64,000 bases of DNA from Phytophthora colocasiae (GCA_018806915.1 JAGKQI010000069.1:310001-374000); one strand, 5' to 3'. Positions 28,588-38,733 are shown, counted from the stretch's first letter. Notes: generated by a model from the letters alone, not told the origin. A program made the numbers and translations.

Positions 28588-28903
28588 TGTAACGGGGTTA
28601 CATTGAAGAGTGACTTTAGTCACTCTTCCGAAGTGGATACATTTGGTGTGTCACACATCATGGTGACACGTGGCAGGTGGCTCCGCAGCCACCTATCACC
28701 TTCTATATAGGTTACACTATAGATATCTTTTAGTTTGTATTGCAGGCCAAGCTAACAAGTATCTATAATATATTCAGTCTTAAATCTACCTAATCTTTAG
28801 TTAGTCTCCCCAAGTCTTTGGGGACCGAGTGAACTGCCGTTCACTAGGAGTTTGTATACTCCAAGCCTTCCTCTGTGTGAAGTGCTGTGTGACCCCCGTC
28901 ACA
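28588..28903 (+). repeat. 3' LTR of element B
   Basis: 316 bp, uninterrupted. It gives the pre-insertion sequence for element C (single AAGCT). Followed by CGTAT, the target duplication of B. Confidence 0.95.
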
Positions 28904-28908
28904 CGTAT

Positions 28909-29527
28909 TATCCGTAGTATTTGCTGTGAATGCTTCATTAAATTCGAAAAGCAATGTGTGAATAGATCCCTGCGCGGAACTCGTCTTCATAACGCCTACT
29001 GTTAGCCCTTACATGTGTCGGTAAATGGAAACATTTCCGGAAGTCTTCAATCATTCTTCGAAGGCATGAAGCAAGAAGCTTCTCCACAAGAAGAAATTAG
29101 AGTAACAGTTATCGGACTTCTCGTTTTGCTAACTAAGACGCTTCTCCACAATTAACATGATTGCCTGAATTGCTCACGAGATTACTACATACAGCTAGGA
29201 ACCGGAAAAATAGTACATGAAGCCTCTACAGTACTAGGTATACCTCATGGAACATTCTAATGTGGGCCTAAGCGCGAGTATACCTTTCGGTTTGGCGTAA
29301 TTAGTGATTTCGAAGCTCTAAAAAGTAAGATCAAGAATTAGAGCCATGACATCCATCGTCAAAGCATATCTCTAAGATTCTGTGGTTTGATAGCAACATC
29401 GCGATTCGCGATTCGTTTGTCACGATGATTGCAATTTTCGTGACTACATCGATGTGACAAGAGAGAATAAACGCTCCAGACTGAGTACAACAACAAGCTA
29501 CCCCACGCAAAACGTATCACCAGACAA
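28909..29527. other. Intergenic, no gene seen
   Basis: AT-rich sequence between element B and the RXLR candidate. I see no long open frame or repeat that I can name. It contains a short near-repeat CGCTTCTCCACAA / GCTTCTCCACAAG. Confidence 0.4.
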
Positions 29528-29543
29528 TCTCATTCTATAATTT
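29528..29543 (+). promoter_or_regulatory. Oomycete Inr-like core promoter of the RXLR candidate
   Basis: TCTCATTCTATAATTT matches the oomycete Inr consensus GCTCATTYYNCAWTTT at nearly all positions and lies 58 bp upstream of the ATG at 29601. Confidence 0.6.
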
Positions 29544-29600
29544 GCGCTCTCCTGCGAACATACATCCAAGCATCCCCAGTGAAATATTCAAGGATTGACC

Positions 29601-29990
29601 ATGCGCCTCGCTAACTTTCTTGCGGTTGTGGTTCTAGCCACTTTTCATGCCAGTGCCAAGGCTGCGGTTGAGAACGGAGTTGAGCCTGCTGTCGCCGACT
29701 TAAACCTCGCTGACGGTGGGCGGATGCTCCGTCACGCTTACGGTAACGACGGCCTCGTTGCCAACAAACAGCCCTATGGAAACGACGGTCTCGTTGCGAA
29801 CAAACAGCCCTACGGTAACGACGGCCTCGTTGCCAACAAACAGCCCTACGGCGATGACGGCCTCGTTGCCAACAAACAGCCCTACGGCGATGACGGCCTC
29901 GTTCCCGGTGGCTATGGTAATGATGCCCTTGATGGCAGTTCCATCCCTGACAGCTACTACAAGAAAGAAGCGGAGGGTCTGAAGGCTTAA
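29601..29990 (+). CDS. Secreted RXLR-type effector candidate with 12-residue repeats
   Basis: 129 residues from ATG 29601. A signal peptide fits residues 1-21 (MRLANFLAVVVLATFHASAK, cleavage after AKA). RMLR at residues 41-44 matches the RXLR host-targeting motif at the usual distance from the signal peptide. No EER motif and no WY fold are visible. From residue 47 on there are four units of YGNDGLVANKQP (two with GDD) and two degenerate ones, encoded by a 36-bp tandem repeat, then a short charged tail. RXLR proteins are secreted and act in plant cells; the repeats are not a known enzymatic domain. Alternatively a secreted repeat protein with RMLR by chance. Confidence 0.7.
   Translation: MRLANFLAVVVLATFHASAKAAVENGVEPAVADLNLADGGRMLRHAYGNDGLVANKQPYGNDGLVANKQPYGNDGLVANKQPYGDDGLVANKQPYGDDGLVPGGYGNDALDGSSIPDSYYKKEAEGLKA
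29739..29909 (+). repeat. 36-bp coding tandem repeat
   Basis: Full units begin at 29739, 29775, 29811 and 29847, with a partial unit from 29883. Units differ by few bases (AAC/GAT for the Asn/Asp position), so the array expanded recently or is homogenised. Confidence 0.85.
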
Positions 29991-30472
29991 CTCCTTTGCA
30001 TCTGCGACTGCTACGAAGATCAAGCAACCAGCTTGGTTACCAAGCGCAAATGGATGCGGCTGACGTTTCTGCCCAGAAATAATTGAAAAGGTGGTAGGTA
30101 GTCTATTCCCTACTCAGTGGGTGAACAATTTGTAGCGAACTTGAACAACAACCGATGTCTACCTTTATTTTTTTTTCTTAAAAAAAACTCCTTTTTACGA
30201 TGCGCTGATACTCCAATACCAGGCGAAATTCCCGCAGGTCCTGGACTTGGTTTGCTTGTGACTTGCAAGTAGCCAGTATGATCTTTGCCATGATGATCGC
30301 ACTCGCCAAAACGTAGTACCTGTATTCATTGCTTCTTTGGATACTGCTAGCACTTAGAATTGAATAGCCACAGTTCATAAATGCACTGTCAACCTTGACC
30401 AACCCCATGTTAACCGCCAACTTATTGATTTCAACCTGATTGAATTGTTGAATATCTCCTCAGCTATTCTTC
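29991..30472. other. Intergenic, no gene seen
   Basis: 3' flank of the RXLR candidate with a T-run followed by an A-run near 30170-30186. No supportable gene. Confidence 0.35.
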
Positions 30473-30690
30473 AGGCATATTTTCATTCGCTATCGTTCTT
30501 TCAGGACTAAGTTCTGTGCTGCCGCACACTAACTTACGACAGGAAACCCGTACGTCGGGTAAGGCGATCTGGCAGGGAAGCGTAAAATCGAGTTTTCTGA
30601 AGCATTTCTTCGTCGACATCTGCACTAGGAATGGCTTGTGCTCTAAGTGCTCGACCAAGCACAGCTCTAACTCTGATTTCGAACAATGCG
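30473..30690 (+). pseudogene. Relic of a receptor-like kinase C-lobe
   Basis: Base-level similarity to the kinase gene at about 3130-3350. Stretches such as TTCGCTATCGTTCTTTC, CGTACGTCGG, CGAGTTTTCTGAAGC and ATCTGCACTAGGAATGGCTT match it in the same order. Indels destroy every frame. It is the fossil 3' end of a second copy of that kinase, now about 27 kb downstream of the live one. Confidence 0.8.
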
Positions 30691-31670
30691 TTTCGGTTTT
30701 GTTTCCTGTTACCATGTAGTTCATTGAAACGTTTTCTCTTCACTTGACCAAGGCTCATATCGTTAGAACTTACACTACGTTGGACATCGTGCTGTGTAGC
30801 GTATCTAATCAGGGGTTCATTTGATCGCTTGTCGGACGTTCACTTTGCCGTGTCATAAACAAGGTTTCCTCAAACATTCCCTAACACCTTACCTTGGTAG
30901 GTTTGATGCTCGCTGTTCAGAGGCAAATGCAGAGTGATACGGACACCAAGCTGCACTGCAGGGTGGAGCCCACGTTCCATGTAGCTATCGACCATCCATA
31001 TCGTAGACTTCTCTCGGAGGCAGTCTCAGACTAACCCAGCGTGGGACGGCGTGTGGGAAGCTGACCGTGAGATAGTGCAGCAGTTGCGTCCGGGTTACCG
31101 CACCGGTCAGCGATGTGTCGATTCTGGATATCGACGTCGTTCGTCTGCACCAAATGAAGTCTCCACCGCAGAGCCATTTAGAAGCTGCAACACCGCATAC
31201 ACCAATAGCTCTGGGTAAATGCGGCCTTACGGGGTGGGGTGATCGATCTCCTCAAACGTTGGGAGTACTTATGATCCCAATGCTATGGAGACGAACTTGA
31301 TTGTGGCACTGTCCATCTCCGTTTGTTAGTGAAACTTTTCTTGTGGGACGAGGCTGGAATCCCATACACTTCCAAACCTTTCAAAGCTTTTACAATACGA
31401 TAGCCATGGAGAGCGCACTACATGTAGTACATGTAACGTTCACATGTAAAACACGCGTCGTGCTACATGTACGCAGATAACGAACATGCGGGGCGTGCGA
31501 ACAGCAGCTCAGCAGTGTAATGATCCAGATCAACAGCCAGATCGACCAGTTCCTTTCCAACAGCATTGCATCCACAGTAATATTCCCGTCTATAGGATAT
31601 CATCTCTCACAACCCATTCCAACAGTTTCTTTCAAAACTATTAATCGCTTAATACAGGGTATATATTCCT
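30691..31670. other. Intergenic, no gene seen
   Basis: 980 bp between the kinase relic and the flippase promoter. Short open stretches occur near 31000-31200 but without a start or a recognisable domain. Confidence 0.35.
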
Positions 31671-31678
31671 TTCAATCT
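31671..31678 (+). promoter_or_regulatory. Inr-like element of the flippase gene
   Basis: TTCAATCT fits the short oomycete Inr pattern YTCANTYY, about 105 bp upstream of the flippase ATG. Confidence 0.4.
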
Positions 31679-31784
31679 GTGGTGTCGCATTTATGCACCA
31701 AAATAACATGATCAAGTCTCAGTATCAAATAGACAACGAAGCAGTTGTTTATCGCCACTCTCCATCCGTCTGCACAAGCCAGGA

Positions 31785-34700
31785 ATGGCGTCTCCCCTGC
31801 ACGAGGAAAGGGGGACCCCCACAGCTCCTTATACGCTTCTTCAGCCGACGCAGACGTCCCCCTTTGTGGACGAAATTGACGCCGATAGCATTTTAGGAAG
31901 CGACGTGGTGGACGTTCAAGTGGACGATGTGGTCATTGAGGACGAACAGTTGAGTGAGATCCAGGAGGACCCTTTAAAGCCACAGGAGGAAGAACCAGAG
32001 GACAATGACGAGTATCGATACGTCCATCTTAATGCTCCCGAGAAGAATGAGGCTCTTGGTTATTGTACCAATTTGGTCATCACCAGCCGCTTTACGGTGT
32101 ACAATTTCCTGCCTAAACTGCTCTTCTACGAGTTCAGTAAGCTGGCCAACGCCTATTTCCTGGTGATCTCTATTATGCAGACCATCAAGCCTATTTCCAA
32201 CACTGGAGGCTTCCCAGCTTCCCTTCCGGCTCTGTCTATTATCGTGTTGATCGACATGTTCTTCGCCTGTTTGGAAGACTACAAGCGACACAAGGCCGAC
32301 CACATTGCCAACAACCTGCCATGTCAAAGATTCAACAGAGACTCGAGAAGTTTCGAGTCAGCCAAGTGGCATACGCTTCACGTCGGGGATGTGGTGAAAG
32401 TGGCCAATCGAGACCCTGTACCTGCGGATTTGGTGATTCTAGGAGCTTGTGAACCTGATCCGACCAACCCTGCAGGTATATGCTACGTGGAGACCAAGTC
32501 GCTGGATGGAGAAACGAATCTCAAGCTCAGACAGGGACTGGAAGCCACATATACGGCGTTGCTCAGTGATGCAGCGGTGGGCGACCTGAAGGGAACTGTA
32601 ATCTGTGAAACTCCCAATAATTCCATCCACCGCTTTAGCGGTTCTATGACTCTGGAAGGAGGGAAGAAGGAGGTCATTACGACCAATGCCATTGTATTGC
32701 GAGGCTCGACGCTGCGTAACACGGAGTATATTTATGGGCTGGTGGTGAACACGGGTCCGGACACGAAGATCATGATGGCGTCGTCGTCCGAGCCTATGAA
32801 ATGGAGCAATATGGAAAGGCGCCTCAACAAGCAGATCCTCTACATCTGTACGTTGATGGTAGCGTTGTGTCTTGCAGGAGCCATTTTATCTACGGTCTGG
32901 AACTCTCAGAATCTGGACAAGCAGCAGCACAAGGCTGCGTGGTATTTGTATGATGGAGGCTCGACTGCTGTCAAGTCACCTGTGGGAAATTTCTTCATCA
33001 TGGTGCTGTACTATTTTCTACTGCTGAACTCGTTCATTCCCGTGTCGCTGTACGTCAGTATGACGTCTGTCAAGTTCATGCAGTCGTACTTCATGAACAA
33101 CGATCTGGAAATGTACCATGAGGAGACTGACACGCCCTGCCAAGTGCGCACTATGTCTTTGAACGAAGAATTGGGACAGATTGACTATATCTTCTCGGAC
33201 AAGACAGGAACGCTCACGTGCAACATCATGGAGTTCCGCAAATGCTCCATTAACGGTGTGGCTTACGGTCATGGTGAAACGGAGGTGGGTATCGCAGCCA
33301 GGAAGCGAGCGCAGGAAGAAGCGCCGACGACGTCTTCGTTCTACGCTGTAACTCCTGGAGGTGGCTGTGCTGTTCCAATGAGGAAAGGCCGTGTAGATAC
33401 TGCACCAGACTCGAACAATCCCCCGACCGATCGAGTTGTTACAGCACCATTCGTGAACTATCAGGACGACGCGCTATTTGACGCTTTGGCACAGAAAAAC
33501 AGCGTCCAGGCGAAGTCCATTGGTGCTTTCTTCGAGCACTTGGCTGTGTGCCATACTGTGATGCCCGAGAAGGCTCCGGACAACAGTTTGCGCTTGAGTG
33601 CGTCTTCTCCAGATGAACAAGCACTCGTTGCAGCGGCTGCGTGCTTTGGCTACAAGTTCGTTGCGCGTGGGCCTGGTAGGGCAATGGTCGAGTACTTCTC
33701 GTGCGTGGACCATCCTGAAGCTATGGCTTGTAACCAGCCAGTTGCAGAGCACACGGTCGGAAGCTACGAAGTCCTCGAGGTGCTGGAATTTAACAGCACA
33801 CGTAAGCGTATGTCTGTTATTGTTAAGGAACCAACTGGGGAGCTGAAGCTGTTTTGCAAGGGGGCTGACACCGTCATGTACGAGCGTCTGAGACCGACGA
33901 ACGACCCGGCTGTTAAACAGACTCGTAATCTGACGCTGCAGCACATGGAGCAGTTCGCATCGGAGGGACTCCGCACGTTGGTGATCGGTACGACTGACAT
34001 TGACCCAGAATTCTTCGAGTCGTGGGTTATCCGGTACCGCACAGCTATCAACGACATGCGTCAGATTGATTTGCGTCGTAATGGAGAGGACAACGACATT
34101 GATCGTCTTATGGAGGAAATTGAGAAGAACCTGGACATCCTAGGTGCTACAGCTATCGAGGATCGACTCCAGGCGGAGGTTCCTGACACGATTTACAAGT
34201 TACGCCAGGCATCCATCAAGATCTGGATGCTTACGGGTGACAAGGAGGAGACGGCGATCAACATCGGCTTCGCTTGCCGTCTGCTAGCCTCCGACATCGA
34301 ACGGGTTGTGATTTCGGCTGATACTCATTCTGACTTGAACTCGATCGTTGACGAGCTGGAAGTGTATGCTCGAGATGTCGATAACGAGGACACTTCTGCA
34401 TCGACTCCAGCTGGAGGACTGGATTCTTCCTCTACTCCATTGGAGGCACGGCACAGCACAACATCCCTCAGAAATCAGCGAAAGCGGTTGACACGTATCG
34501 AAAGTTTGGCTGAGATGCCGAAGCAGGAGTTGGCTCTGGTAATTGACGGTGAGACGCTGGAACTTGCTCTTGAGGAATGCCCTGAGCTGCTGCTAAAGGT
34601 GGCGGAGAAGTGTGTGGCAGTGATCGCATGTCGTGTGTCTCCTGCGCAGAAAGCGCAGCTGGTGAAACTTGTTCGTGACAACAACCCAGGGGTCCGAACA

Positions 34701-36389
34701 TTGGCAATTGGAGATGGTGCTAACGATGTGTCAATGATTCAAGCGGCACACGTGGGTGTGGGTATCTCCGGTCAGGAAGGAATGCAAGCAGCAAATTCAT
34801 CGGACTACGCCATCGCACAATTCCGCTTCTTGTCCCGACTGCTTCTTGTGCACGGACGCTGGAACTACGTGCGTATGGGCAAGCTGATTCTGTACATTTT
34901 CTACAAGAACGTGATTCTGAACTTGACACAGTTCTGGTACATGATCTACACGGGCTATTCGGGGCAGAAGTTCTTCCTCGAATGGGGCCTTCAGGGATAC
35001 AACCTGCTTTTTACAGCACTACCGATTGTACTTGTGAGTACGTTCGAACAGGATGTGCCCGCGTGCTTGGCACACAACTACCCGCTGCTGTATCGTATTG
35101 GCCAAGAAAACACGAGATTTAACACGAAGGTGGTGTGGGCCTGGATTTCGTCGTGCGTCTGGGAGTCGCTCATCATTTGCTTTGGTGTCGTTTACGGAAT
35201 GCGGTACTTGGTTACTGGTGGGGACACGCCCACGATGTGGGTTTATGGGTGCACGTCGTTTACAGTCGTGTTGATTGTGGTGACACTGAAGCTATGCCTG
35301 CACCAGCAGATGTGGTGGCCGGTCCACATTGCGATCTACATCGGCTCCTTCATGCTTTGGATCGGCACGGCAGCATTCATCTCCAACGGTCGGTCAATCA
35401 GCTCGTCATACTGGAATGGCGTGTTCTCAAACACGTTCCGCATCGATGCATTCTGGCTGGTGGTCCCGCTCCTTGTTGTATCAGCTCTGTCCCGGGATTT
35501 CATGTGGAAGGGATACATGCGCATGTTCAGGCCATCGTACAAGCACTTAGCGCAGGAGGTGAACGCCTTCGGCCTCACACACATTGCTGACCAGTTGCTG
35601 ACGTTCCCACCGGCGGAAAAGATCCCCGAAGACGCACTCGGTGGCGAGGCTGGCCGCGTGGCAGCTGGATCGGTGTTGACTTCGAGCATGCGCGACGCGA
35701 GCGTGAACAAGCCGGTCGCTCCTGCTGTGGTGATGGCATCGCGACCACTGATTGGACATATCGGCGGCCGCCGCTCGGTAACGAGAGGAAGTGCGTTCAG
35801 CTACGACGCCGAAAGTGTCATGGTGGAGTCGTTCATGTCCACGGATAGATACTCACGCGACGCCAAGAGGACGAAATCCATCTTTGATCGGCACGCAAGT
35901 CGCGGCTCACTTGCCTTCCAACGGCTACCGTCCGATTCAGACGCCGATGTCGAAGCAATGACTGAAAGCGTTCACGTTCCACATGCACGGAATGCACGCG
36001 CAGCTACGTCCGCAGGCGAATCTCCCGGTCGACGACGTTCAGCAGGGAATATTTTCCGAGGCGCGCGTCACGGTCAGGGCCGAAGACGTTTCTTCTCAGT
36101 GTCAGGGCTTTCACGTGGAGACATTGCACGGGAGAATGCTGCTATCAACGCTAACGGTGGCCGCCCACCTCTGGATCGGGTGAGGGAGAATGCCACAATA
36201 AACGACTTCAACGCAGAAGGACAACGGAGTTTCCATCGACCGTCAGTAACTCGCCGGACGCGCGGCTTCGAGAACCGCGCCATGTCCAGCGACGATGTAC
36301 AGGATCTTGCACACGGTGATAGCGCTACAGCGCCACGCTCGCCTCTCGTTCGACGCTACACGGGACGCAACACACTGACAAGTATGTAA
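31785..36389 (+). CDS. P4-type ATPase, phospholipid flippase
   Basis: 1534 residues in one exon. It moves phospholipids from the outer to the inner membrane leaflet using ATP. Motifs: actuator DGETNLKLRQ (about residue 241), phosphorylation site SDKTGTLTCN with Asp near 472, nucleotide domain (CKGADTVMYERL), KIWMLTGDKEETAINIG, and hinge GDGANDVSMIQAAHVGVGI near 976. Two membrane segments precede the actuator domain, two precede the phosphorylation domain and the rest form a C-terminal bundle (LILYIFYKNVILNL onward). The last 270 residues are Arg/Ser-rich and probably regulatory. P4 members have DGET where ion pumps have TGES, so lipid transport is well supported. The gene is intact. Confidence 0.95.
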   Translation: MASPLHEERGTPTAPYTLLQPTQTSPFVDEIDADSILGSDVVDVQVDDVVIEDEQLSEIQEDPLKPQEEEPEDNDEYRYVHLNAPEKNEALGYCTNLVITSRFTVYNFLPKLLFYEFSKLANAYFLVISIMQTIKPISNTGGFPASLPALSIIVLIDMFFACLEDYKRHKADHIANNLPCQRFNRDSRSFESAKWHTLHVGDVVKVANRDPVPADLVILGACEPDPTNPAGICYVETKSLDGETNLKLRQGLEATYTALLSDAAVGDLKGTVICETPNNSIHRFSGSMTLEGGKKEVITTNAIVLRGSTLRNTEYIYGLVVNTGPDTKIMMASSSEPMKWSNMERRLNKQILYICTLMVALCLAGAILSTVWNSQNLDKQQHKAAWYLYDGGSTAVKSPVGNFFIMVLYYFLLLNSFIPVSLYVSMTSVKFMQSYFMNNDLEMYHEETDTPCQVRTMSLNEELGQIDYIFSDKTGTLTCNIMEFRKCSINGVAYGHGETEVGIAARKRAQEEAPTTSSFYAVTPGGGCAVPMRKGRVDTAPDSNNPPTDRVVTAPFVNYQDDALFDALAQKNSVQAKSIGAFFEHLAVCHTVMPEKAPDNSLRLSASSPDEQALVAAAACFGYKFVARGPGRAMVEYFSCVDHPEAMACNQPVAEHTVGSYEVLEVLEFNSTRKRMSVIVKEPTGELKLFCKGADTVMYERLRPTNDPAVKQTRNLTLQHMEQFASEGLRTLVIGTTDIDPEFFESWVIRYRTAINDMRQIDLRRNGEDNDIDRLMEEIEKNLDILGATAIEDRLQAEVPDTIYKLRQASIKIWMLTGDKEETAINIGFACRLLASDIERVVISADTHSDLNSIVDELEVYARDVDNEDTSASTPAGGLDSSSTPLEARHSTTSLRNQRKRLTRIESLAEMPKQELALVIDGETLELALEECPELLLKVAEKCVAVIACRVSPAQKAQLVKLVRDNNPGVRTLAIGDGANDVSMIQAAHVGVGISGQEGMQAANSSDYAIAQFRFLSRLLLVHGRWNYVRMGKLILYIFYKNVILNLTQFWYMIYTGYSGQKFFLEWGLQGYNLLFTALPIVLVSTFEQDVPACLAHNYPLLYRIGQENTRFNTKVVWAWISSCVWESLIICFGVVYGMRYLVTGGDTPTMWVYGCTSFTVVLIVVTLKLCLHQQMWWPVHIAIYIGSFMLWIGTAAFISNGRSISSSYWNGVFSNTFRIDAFWLVVPLLVVSALSRDFMWKGYMRMFRPSYKHLAQEVNAFGLTHIADQLLTFPPAEKIPEDALGGEAGRVAAGSVLTSSMRDASVNKPVAPAVVMASRPLIGHIGGRRSVTRGSAFSYDAESVMVESFMSTDRYSRDAKRTKSIFDRHASRGSLAFQRLPSDSDADVEAMTESVHVPHARNARAATSAGESPGRRRSAGNIFRGARHGQGRRRFFSVSGLSRGDIARENAAINANGGRPPLDRVRENATINDFNAEGQRSFHRPSVTRRTRGFENRAMSSDDVQDLAHGDSATAPRSPLVRRYTGRNTLTSM

Positions 36390-36530
36390 TGGGGAGGGTC
36401 AACTGTGTAGGCGGACGCCAACGAGTGAGGATGAAACGATGGAGATGAAGGACGTGTATTCATTAGAAAAGCAGTATCCTAAACAACACCGAAATCAAAA
36501 GCACTTGAATGAATCAGTACGTCAACTCTT

Positions 36531-37558
36531 CTAACTGCGACTGCGGCTTCGACTGCGACTGACACTCCGGCGTCGACCCCGACCACGACTCGAGCTTCGG
36601 CTGCGACTGCGGCTACTAAAGCTGCGGCTGCGGCTCCTGCTGCGACTGGCACTCCGACTGCGACTGCGTCCTCGGTTACGACTGAAGCTGCGGCTCCGAC
36701 TGCTGCTGAAGCTCCTGCTACGGCTTCGGCCTCGACTCGAGCTGCGTCGACGTCGGAAAGGACTCGGAGAGCGTCGACGACCTCGGAACGGCAGCGGACT
36801 ACGTCGTCCTCTAAAAGGAGATGGTGCACGGCGACGGAACGCCGGCGAACGGGATCGCGATCTACCCCGCCGGTTGTTGCCGAAGCTTCGGCTACGACTG
36901 CGTCCCCGGAATGGCGAAGCGCCACGTCGCCCACGTCCTCGAACTGGAGACCGTTGGCGATTTCGAGAAGCCGGGGATGGAGATCGGAAGCGGCCACGTC
37001 GACTGCGACTCGCAGACCTGTTCACCGCTCGGCGGCTATTGGCGGCGGGCGGTTTGGTCACATCCGGCAGCACGCGAAGCTTGTTACCATCCAACCATCC
37101 ATCGTGCATGTGGTCCTTAGCACTGTCTGCATCCTTTTGGGAAGCGAATGCTACGACGGCACTAGCTTTGCCTCTAGGTACAGCCATGTCCACGCGGATT
37201 ACAACTCCGAACTTGCCGAAGATCTCGCGCAGATGATCAGCATTCACATTGCGCGTGAGGTTCTCGACACGGAGAGTTACGGGGTCCGATTTAGGGTCAT
37301 CTTTACTGCGAGTAGGAGATTTTTCATCTGCAGACGAACGCGGTTCTATAGTAGCGGATAACGCAAGAGTTTAGGATTTTGTACCACCGACGAAGGAATT
37401 AACAAGGAGAGGAACGTACTGGACACAGAACGAGACGCAGAGGGAGAACGGGACGCTGAGCTTTTGCGGATGTTATGAGGGGGTGAAGTGCGAGAAGACG
37501 CGCGTGTTGGCGAACGGGAATGCGAACGGGATCGCGAGATACGCGGCGACGAAGCCAT
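36531..37558 (-). CDS. RNPS1-like SR protein (RRM plus RS domain)
   Basis: Two exons on the minus strand: 37558-37420 and 37345-36531, with a 74-nt intron (37346-37419; donor GTACGT, acceptor TAG). Spliced product 317 residues. It has an N-terminal RS-rich stretch (ASSPRISRSRSHSRSPTRAS), an RRM whose RNP2 is TLRVENLTRNV and which includes LREIFGKFGVVIRVDM and GKASAVVAFAS, then a long RS/RG tail. A single RRM after an SR-rich N-terminus fits RNPS1, a splicing activator and exon junction complex factor. Other SR proteins cannot be excluded. Convergent with the flippase (141 bp apart). Confidence 0.85.
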
Positions 37559-37731
37559 GGCCCGATGCGATAGCTCTTTGATGCGAATGATTGGGAATGG
37601 ATCATGGTGTACATGTACACAATTTTATCTGAAGTAACACTAGCAGAGATGGCTACAGACAAATGTATCCATGTTGAAGGATGTAGTAAAAGGCAATGCT
37701 GCTTGATGCATTTCTTGGCACTACATGGGTC

Positions 37732-38367
37732 TTACGGCTTTTGTATCTGGAAGCGCTCCATTTTGTCGACCAGTCGGAGCTCCTGGAAGGCGCCAGTGAT
37801 AAATTCACGATAGCAGAGAGGGTGCGTTCGTTTGTAGAGCTCTCCGATCCACGTAGATGTCTCGTCAGTCTGCTTAATGAGAGTCTGGCCGCTGTTCTCC
37901 GTGAGATACAGCGCCTCACTGGAATACTTGAGCGCCTGACAACCGTGTTCCCACGCGCGGTTGTTCTCGATCTGTCGACGACTCAGCATCTCCAATACTT
38001 TGTAGAAGTCCTGTGCATCGGCTTGTTCAGCCTTGGCGACGTCAATGGACACGGACTTGCCGCCTATCTTGAACTTAATCTCGCAGTCTCGGTCGACCAG
38101 GCCAGCGGTCTCAAACTTTACGGCGGTGATGGTCTCATTGCGGTAGTCGAAGCGCTCCGTGAGCTTACGTGTGGTGGTAGAGTTACTTCCGGCGATTTTG
38201 AGCAGCGCGTGGTTCGTGAACGTGAACTCTTCCTTTGTGGACTGCAAAGAGAACATGATGGTCTCACTTGGAAGCAGGTACTGGTTGCCCAGACACTGAG
38301 AGAGATCATGCATGACATGGCACACGTCACCCGCACCAGACAAGTCACCTGCTAGGCCTTTCAACAT
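37732..38367 (-). CDS. Bacterial-type PH domain protein 1
   Basis: 211 residues from ATG 38367 (MLKGLAGDLSGAGDVCH). The start is supported by an Inr-like element just upstream. The first 130 residues match the bacterial-type PH fold seen in oomycete proteins: YLLPSETIMFSLQSTKEEFT, FTNHALLKIAG, STTTRKLTERFDYR and VDRDCEIKFKIGGKSVSIDV. A helical C-terminal part follows (QDFYKVLEMLSRRQ, TWIGELYKRTHP). Similar to the genes at 38734 and 39532, so this is a small paralogous cluster. Molecular role unknown. Confidence 0.85.
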   Translation of the reverse strand: MLKGLAGDLSGAGDVCHVMHDLSQCLGNQYLLPSETIMFSLQSTKEEFTFTNHALLKIAGSNSTTTRKLTERFDYRNETITAVKFETAGLVDRDCEIKFKIGGKSVSIDVAKAEQADAQDFYKVLEMLSRRQIENNRAWEHGCQALKYSSEALYLTENSGQTLIKQTDETSTWIGELYKRTHPLCYREFITGAFQELRLVDKMERFQIQKP

Positions 38368-38406
38368 GGCGGAAGTATTAAAATAGAGACTTCTCTGGAA
38401 CTTGGT

Positions 38407-38422
38407 GAATTGGTAAATGAGC
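38407..38422 (-). promoter_or_regulatory. Oomycete Inr-like element of PH gene 1
   Basis: The minus strand reads GCTCATTTACCAATTC, close to the consensus GCTCATTYYNCAWTTT, 40-55 nt upstream of the ATG at 38367. Confidence 0.65.
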
Positions 38423-38685
38423 TGTACAATATGTATGGTCACGCGCTCTGTGAGAAGCCCAAGAACCACGAAGTTATAGCCGCGAGTCGACTAAAGGAAC
38501 CAGGTTCCTGCTGGTGTCGGAAATCCAGCGTCGTACCGCCACCAACAACGTCCATGCTCATGTATTGCACATGCATCCATAACATGCAACCATGTTCTCT
38601 GTCCGTGGCCATTGTTTCTGCTGGCAGTCTCAAAATGGATACATCCAGTGGATTTTCATCTCTTCAATCGCTCTTCTCTCTTCGT

Positions 38686-38698
38686 CATTCCTACTTTA
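38686..38698 (+). promoter_or_regulatory. Oomycete Inr-like element of PH gene 2
   Basis: TCATTCCTACTTT, matching the core of the oomycete Inr, 36-48 bp upstream of the ATG at 38734. Confidence 0.5.
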
Positions 38699-38733
38699 GC
38701 GCGTCCATTCACGAGTAACTTCCTCCTTTCGCC

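Larger units (their letters stand above)
13196..28903 (+). mobile_element. Gypsy retrotransposon B, carrying nested element C
   Basis: This is a plus-strand element flanked by CGTAT (13191-13195 and 28904-28908). Its 316-bp LTRs start TGTAACGGGG and end CCCCGTCACA. The 5' LTR is split by element C; the 3' LTR (28588-28903) shows the uninterrupted sequence, and the two LTRs are identical as far as I can compare by eye. Without C, B is about 8.1 kb. It encodes an intact gag, a pol with at least four frame breaks, a C-terminal chromodomain and an antisense ORF before the 3' LTR. The gene order and chromodomain are typical of chromovirus-like Gypsy elements. Confidence 0.93.

Noticed and set aside
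30178..30420. 80-codon minus-strand ORF
   Set aside because: No homology that I recognise, no promoter, AT-rich flank; cannot be supported.
31000..31200. Trp-rich open stretch (WDGVWEADREIVQQL)
   Set aside because: No start codon and too short to assign; could be chance or a transposon scrap.
36479..36997. 172-codon minus-strand ORF rich in Ala and Val
   Set aside because: Off-frame reading of the RS-repeat tail of the RNPS1-like gene.
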